From NCBI RefSeq assembly GCF_034702125.1, contig NC_085880.1, positions 17,365,528-17,429,527 on the forward strand: a DNA stretch of 64,000 nt, in the 5' to 3' direction. The DNA comes from Engraulis encrasicolus (Eukaryota; Chordata; Actinopteri; Clupeiformes; Engraulidae). Positions within the stretch are counted from its first letter, which is position 1, and each line of letters starts with the position of its first letter. Shown here one piece after another: positions 33,825-43,108 of the stretch. Under the pieces are notes generated by a model that saw only the letters and a list, made by a program, of their open reading frames with translations, was not told where the DNA came from and made no database searches. The translations under genes and the position numbers were made by a program.

Positions 33825-34445
33825 CACCCCCCTCCCCCCCTGTTTCTCTCCACTTTAGACGTCGTCTAATGAGACACTTTTATCCTTCAAGGGAAAGGTA
33901 GCTCATCCTCTCGCCCGGCCTGCATGTTTATCTATCTACCTTTTCTCGCTTGAGAAAATGCACACAGAGGTTTCCTGCTTTTGCACTTTATTGACTTGCG
34001 CTAGCTGTGCTGGCCCCGGATCCTCAACAATAGCTCACTGACCCATTTGTTACGGGGCCCTTGCATTTGTTATGGAACACTTGCAGCTTGTTACCGTAGT
34101 TGAGGGCATTGTGAGGAATACTTTGTACTTGACTGAGCCAACTGAAATGCAATTAATGGTGTAACAGGGTATTCTTCACACACAAGTAAAGGGGTGCATT
34201 TAGAGTTCACACTATTTAAATGCTTGAATTAGTTACAGTGGACAGAATGTATTTACATGACTAATGTTCATGAAGTCAATAACGCGGCTCTATCTTCAGA
34301 AGCCAAGCAACATGCCTACGTCTATCATTCAAGAAGTAAAAGAATGTATAACGGGTGTTTATCTCTATTATTATTTGAAATAAATGCGTATGCCTATGTA
34401 GCCTACATAATAGAAGTGAAGATCGCACTAGCATATTATGTTTTG
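33825..34445. other. Unique sequence
   Basis: No gene or repeat recognised. Confidence 0.4.
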
Positions 34446-34453
34446 ATATTTTG

Positions 34454-34859
34454 TAGAGATGCACAGGATCCAAGATCCGGTTCCGGATCCGGCAGGATAA
34501 TAGGGTCTTTCACAGGATCCGGCAGGATCTTAAGCAGTGGATCCGGTATCCGGCAGTTACCTAAAAATCAGGATCTGGTGCATCTCTAGCCTAGGTTTTT
34601 CAGTCAGTCTGTCACAACCCCAATTGCTGCATGGAGTGAAAGAACTTTGGAAGCGGCCAGTGCAGGCAGTGTGGCAGTAAGCCAATGAGTCTAAAAATTA
34701 GTTTGAGACAGCGTAATAAAAAGGGCCCATGTGTGCGAGTAGGCTATGTGTTTCAACCCTTTCGTAGGATCCGGTATCCGGTTCCGGATCCGGCAGGATC
34801 TTAAGCAGTGGATCCGGTATCCGGCAGGATCCTAAAAATCAGGATCCGGTGCATCTCCA
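34454..34859 (-). mobile_element. Solo GGATCC element (hAT-like), 406 bp
   Basis: It starts TAGAGATGCACAGGATCC and ends GGATCCGGTGCATCTCCA. The flanks ATATTTTG (34446-34453) and ATATTTAG (34860-34867) match at 7 of 8 positions. It is the reverse-oriented counterpart of the 408-bp insert in the three 1.8-kb elements. Two lobes (34454-34590 and about 34766-34859) each end with AAAATCAGGATC(T/C)GGTGC. Confidence 0.9.
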
Positions 34860-34867
34860 ATATTTAG

Positions 34868-35760
34868 TGTATCTACATTTTCTGTTCTCTATCTGTCAGA
34901 CACATAGAATGTATTATATTAGTAATATACAATCTATGGTCACACTGCAATATTCACACCTATGAACTGAAAGTTGAATACAAATACAAGGGAAGGAAAA
35001 CATTTTTGTAACTGTGCAAGGTTGTTTTTTAACAGAACGAAGACAATTGGGCTACTCTAACATTTAGCGTGGACACATTATGTTGTCTACCTCATTATGT
35101 TGCGCTCCAGGACCTCCCGCTTGACAAATTAAGCACTGGTAACTTCCACATACATCATGAGTAGTGTGGTAATTTTAAGTTTAGCAGATGCCATAAATAG
35201 ACAGAAAGTAACTTCTACAGTGTACATACATGATGAGTACTATGGCCAGCTGGATGAGGATGACCATATGTTCTAAGTACCACCAGCCAATGGCACACGA
35301 TCACAAGACGACACTGATATACCAGTATATACCAGTGACCAACCACTCCAGATGGATTTATCAAGCATATTTCAGATAGAAAATAGAACTCGTGCTATAT
35401 AACTCATCCAAAGTGTTACACACAATTATTCATATGTATTTTTTCCATAGACACCTGTCACATATAGCCAATGTGAGGATAACATGTGTTTTTTTCCATT
35501 AACTTTAGTTTAGCCTCTAAGGGAAGTTGGACCATGTATATATCCAATTCTAGAAGTCCAGATTAATCGTAATGACAATTAATGTTTTCATCTGATGGAT
35601 GGGTCCCACTAGGGGATGATCCTGACTCATCCACATGAACAACAAATTACAATGCTCTATCTCTGCCTCTCTTTGGAGCGAGGTAAAGGGCAGGGCAGGC
35701 TTAGCATGGTGGGAACATGGCTGTATAGGCCTATCCCCCTTACGTGTAATATCCACACTT
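34868..35760. other. Unique AT-rich sequence
   Basis: No gene or repeat recognised. Confidence 0.4.
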
Positions 35761-35764
35761 ACCG

Positions 35765-36110
35765 CAGAAATTCACCTACCGCGACAAGAGCGAGGCGAGC
35801 AAGGCGAGCGACGGAAGTAATTGACTTTGTATTGAGTCACGCGACAAAAGTGATTCTGGAGACTAGAGCGATTTGCATGACGAGCGCGACAGTTTGAAGT
35901 TGAAATCCTTTCAACTTTCTATGATGCGGTTCAGCGACAAGCCGCAACAGCCAATGACTGTATAGAGGTCAGTGACCACAGCCAATGGGAATGTTTGAAT
36001 GCTTTGCCTTCTGCCAGTACGGACATACTCTAGTCTCCTCAATCGCTCGTATCGCTTGCTGCTGCACTCTGTTGCTTGAATCGCACCGCACCTGGTCTAT
36101 TCGTGCGGTT
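35765..36110. other. CpG-rich GCGA-repeat segment, possible transposon end pair
   Basis: The left part has TTCACCTACCGCGACAAGAG and GCGAGGCGAGCAAGGCGAGC. The right part, reverse-complemented, has similar GCGA/GCAAGCGA words next to CAGGTGCGGTGCGATT. This suggests a diverged inverted-end element in otherwise AT-rich sequence. Identity unknown. Confidence 0.35.
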
Positions 36111-38231
36111 ACAAGGGCGCCGCCGGCTACATTAGCCTACTATTTGGCTATCAGTTGCTAATGCTAAATCATTCAGAAGGGGCTGTGGGCAGCCTAACCT
36201 CAACTAGCAGATTGGAAATGCTGTGGTAGCATGAAAAATGTTGAAATGGGTGGAGTTAGTGGGTTTGGAAATTAGGTGGATTGTGTTCAGAAGAAGTTAG
36301 AACACCAAACCTTAGCTCCACCACTAGCTTTGCTCATGGCCTCAGAATAAGACTAAACATTTCATGCCACAGTCTGGCTCGTCATATACGATAATTCTTC
36401 ATCAGTCCTTCTGCATACTTTTATTTCTGGAAAGCAATAGAACTACAGCACTAGTTTACACGCTTGAAAGTGTTTCTCTAATAAGTTATAGCAACTTTAA
36501 GTTACACACAGTGCGCTGTGACCCTGTATGCATTGCATAGGGGCATGGTATGTGATATACTTCAGCTTGGTAAGGATTGACGTATATGCTCAACTCTTTA
36601 TACATAGAGTTGCTGCCTTGATATGTTTAGCATCTTCTTTTTCATCAAGCAGGATATGATTAATATGTGTCACTCTTTATGAGCCAGAACTGAGTGAGCT
36701 TCTCCATTATATTTTACTGACAGACAGGCAGACAGCTAGCACTTTTGATGTCTGCACTTGCCTCGTGTAAACAAAATGGCCCTGTACTGATGCTGACTGA
36801 AAGTTTGACTTGTGGAAAAAGAAAAATGACGAGCAAAGATGGAGGTGAATTTGACTTTGATTAAAGAAATGATCGCTAGCAAGGAAACTAGGTCAGCAAT
36901 CACTCTAGTCAAAACCAAAGTGTGAGGTTTTTTTTTACCCCGTATAGTGCCTCCAATTGAGGTCAGATTCCTTCTGTTCACTCGTAACTCATAGCCATTG
37001 ATTCAAGACAAATGTACTGCCTTAACAGACCAAAAAGTGGTGAACGAGTATTTTCTTTTGGCAATATGTGCGCCCACACTTTAAACCAAAGACAGGGCCC
37101 ATTTATTTATGCCTTTATTATAGCAAGGCAATCAAGCCATTCGGCCTACAAATGTAATTGAACCTGACCAGCATCTGTTGGCTAAAGAGCTTGATGAAAA
37201 GCAAATAAATAGACACGCCCGCTTTGATGTGATGTATGGGATGTTTAGCCAGGGCTGGGTGTAGATTGAGATAATGAGAAAGCATTGATTTACCGAGGTT
37301 AAGCCTAGTAATTATTGTTCCCCTGTTTATAGGATGGCTGCTGTTAACATGGATCAGATATAAAACACTAGATCGATTTCCCAGCCCTCCCAGATTTATC
37401 CAGGGCACTTGATCACAAGGAAACTTCTTAAGGGCCCTAACGGGAAAAGAGGAAGGGAACGCATGGCGTGGTCCCGACTCGGCGTGCTTACATTAGATGG
37501 ATTAAGGGTATCTCTTTGTGTCAGCATGCCTCGCCGGGCACCAACCGTTATCCTGGCAGTAAAGCCAACAGCCGACGTCAGGGATGATGTATGTGATGTT
37601 TAATTGGCATTTAAGCCTACCACATATTGCTTTCACAAATGAGCGACCTCTGAGAATGGGTTTAATTGAATTAACACCTTTAAATGGTAGGTAGTCTCTC
37701 TCTCACTCAAGATTTTAATCATTCACGGTCAAGGATTATTGGATGCCGAGATCAAACTGACAAGCTTTTTACAGTATACAAATTGATTTCCCTTCGTTGG
37801 GCAATTAATCCCTTTTTTTTTAAGTACTTTTTTTAGACTGGTCAAATTTTGTCTAAGTGCTTTGTGGTGGTATGGGAGAGGTAGACAAAACTAATGTACA
37901 ACTCTAAATATGTTTAGGCAATTAGCTCAGCTCAATACAGACTAATTGAGACCATTAAGAGTCAAAACACTTGGTGTTTACTGGCCGCTAATGAAAACAC
38001 TTATCTCACTGTGTATAAACTCACTCTTAAAGTCTTGCTGGTGAAGCAGCGGCACAATCAAACTTTTTGTGTCTTTGAGCACTGGGTGATGCAACTAACA
38101 AGATTTTTAATTGGTTGATGTAAGCAGGTCTTCTCCAAAAAATGGCTTATAAAAATAAATGTTACACATAATTGTAAGAATTAAAGGGCTCAGGATCTTT
38201 TTCAGTTCACATTTGTGTCTCTCCCTCTCCT
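36111..38231. other. Long unique block, candidate conserved noncoding sequence
   Basis: This has almost no repeats over 2 kb. Positions 37090-37790 are balanced in composition and carry many TF-like words, including TTTAATTGGCATTTA, AAGATTTTAATCATTC and GAGATCAAACTGACAAG. The 64-residue frame at 37409-37603 has no recognisable domain. Conservation is inferred from texture only. Confidence 0.35.
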
Positions 38232-38359
38232 GGGTTGCATTTCTCGAAACCATAGTTCCTAACTAAATAAGCTACTTTGTTGTTTACAATGCATTTTCCC
38301 ATTGACAACTACCCAAGTTGCTAACTGGCTAACAGCTATGCTTTTGAGAAATGCATCCC
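38232..38359. mobile_element. Short MITE (GGGTTGCATTTCTCGAAA ends), 128 bp
   Basis: It starts GGGTTGCATTTCTCGAAACC and ends TTTTGAGAAATGCATCCC, inverted over about 18 bp. The TSD is unclear (at most 2-3 bp), so it is not of the 8-bp hAT type. Confidence 0.7.
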
Positions 38360-38842
38360 TGGTTGTTTAGCCTTTGTGTATTCTTCTCTTTTCTGTATTT
38401 TATCCATAAAGGAAGATACACAATGAGACACATTAACTATACTTTAATGCTCACTTGCAATAGAACACTGTAAGAAAGCTGACGTATAGACATTAACAAT
38501 ATTGACTATATCATCCATACTGAAAGCTGCCCATAGTTTAACACAGTTGATCAGTTATTGGCATGTTTTTAGAACAATTGTATTGAAGTTGTGGTAGAGC
38601 AATCGTTAGGCCCAGCAGGAGAGGTCAATAGGCTATCCAAACAGGAGGCCTGGCTATGACTGCAGTACAAAACCCTATAGTTATGGACTTCACATAAGCA
38701 ATAATTATACACCTGACTTCTCTTTTGTCAGATATTGATAAATGATGACTTGTGCTACTGCATGCCAACAAATTTGCCCTGGCCACCAGCACCTGTGCCA
38801 AAAGTCACAATTTTTCAGCACACCCGTTACTTTGTCCAGCAC
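38360..38842. other. Unique sequence
   Basis: No gene or repeat recognised. Confidence 0.4.
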
Positions 38843-38850
38843 AAAAAGAT

Positions 38851-39002
38851 CAGGGTCGCTGGCAGCTTTTGCTGGACCCAGGACAAACTCCTCTGAAAGG
38901 GCCTCCCACCCAATACAGTACATTCAATGTAACGAGGCCCCAAATTTGCCCGCCCGTTCCCAAGACAACTGACCCCATTTGTCCCTCCTTGTCGGCTTCC
39001 CG
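38851..39002 (+). mobile_element. MITE-2 (hAT-like), 152 bp
   Basis: It starts CAGGGTCGCTGGCAGC and ends CTTGTCGGCTTCCCG. The flanks AAAAAGAT (38843-38850) and GAAAAGAT (39003-39010) match at 7 of 8 positions. Confidence 0.83.
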
Positions 39003-39182
39003 GAAAAGATGAACAATTGTACCGGCAGATTAACTGCAAAAAAAGGGTAAAAACATGACTTGGATTTGAAAAGTCAGGCTGCCTGTGTGTTAGTAGTACA
39101 TATTTTTTTAGTCAGTGGTTCAAATTTCATGGGGCCCAGGGCGAGGTGGAAACATGTATCCATGGGAGTGGAGTGGGGTGAA

Positions 39183-39386
39183 CAGGGCTGGACTGGCCAT
39201 CTGGCATATCGGGCATTTCCCGGTGGGCCTTGCACCCTCGTGGGCCCCTATTTTCAGAAATGTAAAAAAAACACACAAAAACCAGAGGGTGCGGGCCCGC
39301 CAGTGAGTCAGTTCTGCGCCACTAATTATGAGGGGCCTTTTAAGCCAAAAGTGCCCGGGCCCTATTTCTCCCCCAGTACGTCCCTG
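39183..39386 (+). mobile_element. MITE-1 (hAT-like), 204 bp
   Basis: It starts CAGGGCTGGACTGGCCATCT and ends CCCCCAGTACGTCCCTG. The flanks GGGGTGAA and GTGGTGAG match at 6 of 8 positions. An (AC)-type run replaces part of the hairpin loop. Confidence 0.85.
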
Positions 39387-39394
39387 GTGGTGAG

Positions 39395-40590
39395 TGATGA
39401 GTTGAGAAGGAGGAATCCAGGTCAGCTGTAATCAGCAGCTGATGACCAGATCTGTTTACCCCCTAGCCTAGTAGTATATTTACCCCACCTGGGATATTTT
39501 TAAAAGCAACTATTTCTTTTAATGTCCTACAATCTCGCTCTGGACTGGAGGCAAGCTGACTCTTCACACACTCAGTTTTGACATTCATTACATGGTGATG
39601 GTGCTGCAGTTTAACAGTCAAATAAAGCTGGGAGGAACATTTTCTTTTTTTTCCCCCTGTATGTAGATGGCATGTGATGATGCACTACACGGGTTGGGGG
39701 TAAAAGAAAGACTTGTGGTGCATGAGCCCCGCTTCAAGGATGTGATATGTGCTTTACTTCCAAAAGTTAACCTCATTTGCATTCCAGCTTTCGCCTGCAC
39801 AATTTAAATTGCTTAGTTCCAGGCCCATCCTTGCTATCACTGTCAGCATGACAGTATGTCAATAATGATTACCATGCCTGCGCTGATAGCAAAGAGACAT
39901 GGTTTGACAGCTGCTAAACTGCAAGTTCTATACAAACAGCCACACGCAGAGAATATTTCAGGCGGGGATATTGGGTGTTAGTAGCTTCAGATCACTGACT
40001 GTGCAATACTGTTGTTTCTGTGTGTGCTATGACAACAAGCCTCCAGATGCAGTCATGTTGCCGTGCGGAATTGACAGGATGGACTGTACTTCTAGTGCGC
40101 CCAAAGCTTATGTTCTGGTTCATGGACATCGCTGCATATTTGGAACATTCTGGAGCAAAGAATGAATAAAAAAACATCCTATTATATATATGAATAATAA
40201 AGATTGGTCTTGTATGTGGTGGTGTATTTTATGAAAATGGCACAATTATGGCTCATGCACAGCTAATGAGACTTTTTAATCTTTTATGAGACAAAGTCTT
40301 ATTATTTGAAACAAAAATATTAAAAATAGCTGTGATGCATCTAAGCAAAAAACACAATATCATAAACTATACTATGATTACAAGTACTGTAGCTGTGCAC
40401 GGCATATCATACACTTGCTGTATATAACACCGCAATTCCAAGCCAGCATTTTGTTCTCCAAAGGTTTTCTAAAAACATTGAGCAAAATGTGATGTAAATG
40501 TATAAGGGGAAATTATGTCATCATGTAACCATGCCATGTCTGCATCACACAATGTACTGTATGGCGTAATGGTAATTAAGCCATTCCATC
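39395..40590. other. Unique AT-rich sequence
   Basis: No gene or repeat recognised. Frames at 39971-40165 and elsewhere are short and unrecognised. Confidence 0.4.
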
Positions 40591-40597
40591 ATCCATA

Positions 40598-40902
40598 CAG
40601 GGAAGCCGACTGGGGGGGTAAAGGGCCCAGGGAGAGAGGAGGGGGCCCAGAATTGGATCCTCATGCCATCGAATGTATTGGTTTTGGGGCCCTTTCAGAT
40701 GTCTTAGTTCCGGGCTCAGCCAAAGCTGTCAGCGGCCCTGTCCAGGGAAGCTGATAAGGGGGGACAAAGGGGTCAGTTGCCCCGGGCCCAGCGAGATGGG
40801 GGGCCCATAATTGGTCCCTCATTACATTGAATGTATTGGGTGGGGGGCCATTTCAGATGACGTTGTCCTGGGCCCATGGAGCCAAAGCTATCAGCAGCCC
40901 TG
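40598..40902 (-). mobile_element. Two MITE-2 copies in tandem
   Basis: Copy one is 40598-40740 (CAGGGAAGCCGACTGG to CAGCGGCCCTG). Copy two is 40743-40902 (CAGGGAAGCTGATAAGG to CAGCAGCCCTG). They are joined by only TC. TCCATA precedes the first (40592-40597) and follows the second (40903-40908), as if one duplication bracketed the pair. Confidence 0.85.
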
Positions 40903-40909
40903 TCCATAC

Positions 40910-41929
40910 ATGTTCTGCAAACCACAGAGGGACTTGTGTTATTTTTGAAGCTCAGCATGTGCGGTTTTATGAATGGACTCGTCCTCGATGTCCTCCAGAG
41001 GGGATGCGGGGGGCTACGTCCCATCGGAACAGGAACTGCAACGTTGTCGAGAATTAGTTCCCCACAAATGCCTCCATGTTGGAATCAGTTCTCCACCAAT
41101 TCCTCAATGTGTTAGAGTCATGACCCCAGAGGGGCTGGACGGGGACGGATGGCTTGTCAGCTATAGCCTGCACGAATTGAGGAGGGACTCTGGCGTTTGG
41201 ATTTTAAATGTTTCTTTAAAGATTAAGAGAGAAATAATAGCTGCCCCATGGGTGTTTAAAATGTACCTAATTTATGTTCTGCTGCCGCCGCTGCTGTTTG
41301 GCTTATCTGTACTGTATATGTGGACACATACTGAGATTGGCCACATTTCACAGGGTTTCTGTGGAATTAAAGTCTTTTGGAAATTAAAATAAAGTGTAAA
41401 ATTAAAAAAGACAAATGATAGAGCACTTTAGAACTCTCCTAGTTTTTCTTTCCCTCATCTAAAGGGGCAAGTTGGACTCATCCAACTTTAATACACTTTG
41501 GCCATCCAGCACATGGTGCAACTTTGACAGAAATAAAATATTTATAGGCTGTTCTCAGCATCACTCTAAGGCACATTTGTATGGTCTCTGTGGTCATTCA
41601 TTCATTAATGCTGAAATGATAATCTTATAATAACTAAACTAATGACTAAGGACTAAGTTCTTAAGTTCTTTAGGGGTCTTTACTGACATGTAAATCATAT
41701 TCAATTTAAAAAAAAAAACAAGGACTAGTCACCATACCAATTTAATATTCAAAACATGGTATACAGTATGTACATTAATCTGGCTTGAATGTGACAGACA
41801 AAGGAGAGTCTGTTTGTGGCATTTCATCATACATTTTGTATTTTGTTTGTGATACACAAAAAGTGCTTCCAAAAATGGTCTTCCTCATACTCATGTAACC
41901 AGACGTATTACTGTGCTCTTCGTTCCCCT
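40910..41929. other. Unique sequence upstream of the LINE
   Basis: No host gene recognised. The 139-residue frame at 40973-41392 begins in unique sequence and shows no familiar domain; not called. Confidence 0.4.
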
Positions 41930-42109
41930 CAGGGCCGCAAATTCGCCACCAATGCAAGTCACAGTACGATATCGCTGGACTAAAGGGCCAGTCCGATAGC
42001 CCAGCGCTACCGATACTGTATGACGCTTCGGGAGGGAGGTTTACTAACGTTTCACGCCACACTCTGCCAGTTGGCATCCGTTACACTCACATAACCCAGT
42101 CTCTTAATT

Positions 42110-43108
42110 ATGGCCAACTCTACCTGCGCCTGTAGTGATCTAGCTAATGCTAATGAAAGACTAGCCAAAGCCAACATGACGATTGAAACACTTAGACGTG
42201 ACATTCGCCGGCTACAATGCGAGGTAGTCATAAAATCCCATAACACCACGTTGAAACACCAAACCAGTAATACTAGCGCCAACCTAACTACACTATCTTT
42301 TTTCCCCAGCCACAGCAAACACCAGCCGAAGTCCCCCCCGAATCCACCGTGCTCCACTCCCGCGCGTCGTAGCTGGACGGAGGTGGTTAACGGCGGCAGG
42401 GGAGTACTGCAGAAATGTTCACCACCTCTAGTGACTAGCAATCGTTTTTCTGTACTTGACTCAGTCATCGATGCAGAAACTGACCCTGTCCCCCCCTCCC
42501 ACCAGGTGCCCAAGCCTCTACCACAAAGAGTGCGACCCAGAAGCCGCCGGACCCTCGCTACCCCCAGGCAAATCACCCGAGAGCAGCCTGCCCATTCAGA
42601 ACCCCGGCGACCATCAACAGTCCTCATAGGATCTTCGATGGTTCGCCACGTAACCCTACGAAACGCCCAGACGTGGTGCCTACCTGGAGCTCTCGTAGCC
42701 GATGTCCAGTCGAATGTGCCGGACGCGCTGTCACAGTATCCTACTGCCACAACTCTCATCGTCCACGCAGGCTCCAATGACATCCGGCTGCAGCAGTCTA
42801 AAAAACTTGAGTCCGATTTCCTCTCCCTTATTAATACCCTTAGCAGCACTGGAAAAAAATACGCTATCTCAGGCCCCATCCCCTCTGTTTGTTTCTCTGC
42901 CTTCCAGTTCTCCCGAATCCGCCAACTGCACGTCTGGCTGATGAGACACTGCCGCCAAGAAGCCATTCCCTACGTTGACAACTTCTCCGCTTTCTGGAAC
43001 CGCCGTAACCTCTTCGCACGAGATGGAAGGCACTTAAACAGATCTGGCGCTCGTCTCCTCGCGACCAACCTAGAGCTGACCCTCGAAGCCCACCGGTCCT
43101 TGGATTGA
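42110..43108 (+). CDS. L2 LINE ORF1, SGNH/esterase-domain protein (332 aa)
   Basis: This is the predicted first protein of the L2-type retrotransposon. It probably binds the element RNA and assists retrotransposition; that role is inferred from other L2/CR1 ORF1 proteins. Residues 9-45 (DLANANERLAKANMTIETLR...) look like a short coiled coil. Residues 60-165 are a basic, proline-rich linker. From about 170 onward there is an SGNH-hydrolase-like fold: LIGSSM (174-177, nucleophile serine region), HAGSNDIRL (GSND at 221-224) and DGRHLN (Asp305, His308), so all catalytic positions are present. The ATG at 42110 is a true ATG in the context TTAATTATGG. It ends in TGA (43106-43108) directly followed by CTA, with ORF2 continuing in the same frame. 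The long antisense frame at 42052-42966 is its shadow. Confidence 0.85.
   Translation: MANSTCACSDLANANERLAKANMTIETLRRDIRRLQCEVVIKSHNTTLKHQTSNTSANLTTLSFFPSHSKHQPKSPPNPPCSTPARRSWTEVVNGGRGVLQKCSPPLVTSNRFSVLDSVIDAETDPVPPSHQVPKPLPQRVRPRSRRTLATPRQITREQPAHSEPRRPSTVLIGSSMVRHVTLRNAQTWCLPGALVADVQSNVPDALSQYPTATTLIVHAGSNDIRLQQSKKLESDFLSLINTLSSTGKKYAISGPIPSVCFSAFQFSRIRQLHVWLMRHCRQEAIPYVDNFSAFWNRRNLFARDGRHLNRSGARLLATNLELTLEAHRSLD

Noticed and set aside
40973..41392. 139-residue frame as a host gene
   Set aside because: It starts in a MITE-2 flank and shows no domain or splice structure; composition looks intergenic.
42052..42966. 304-residue minus-strand open frame
   Set aside because: It is the antisense shadow of the L2 ORF1, which has recognisable SGNH motifs on the plus strand.
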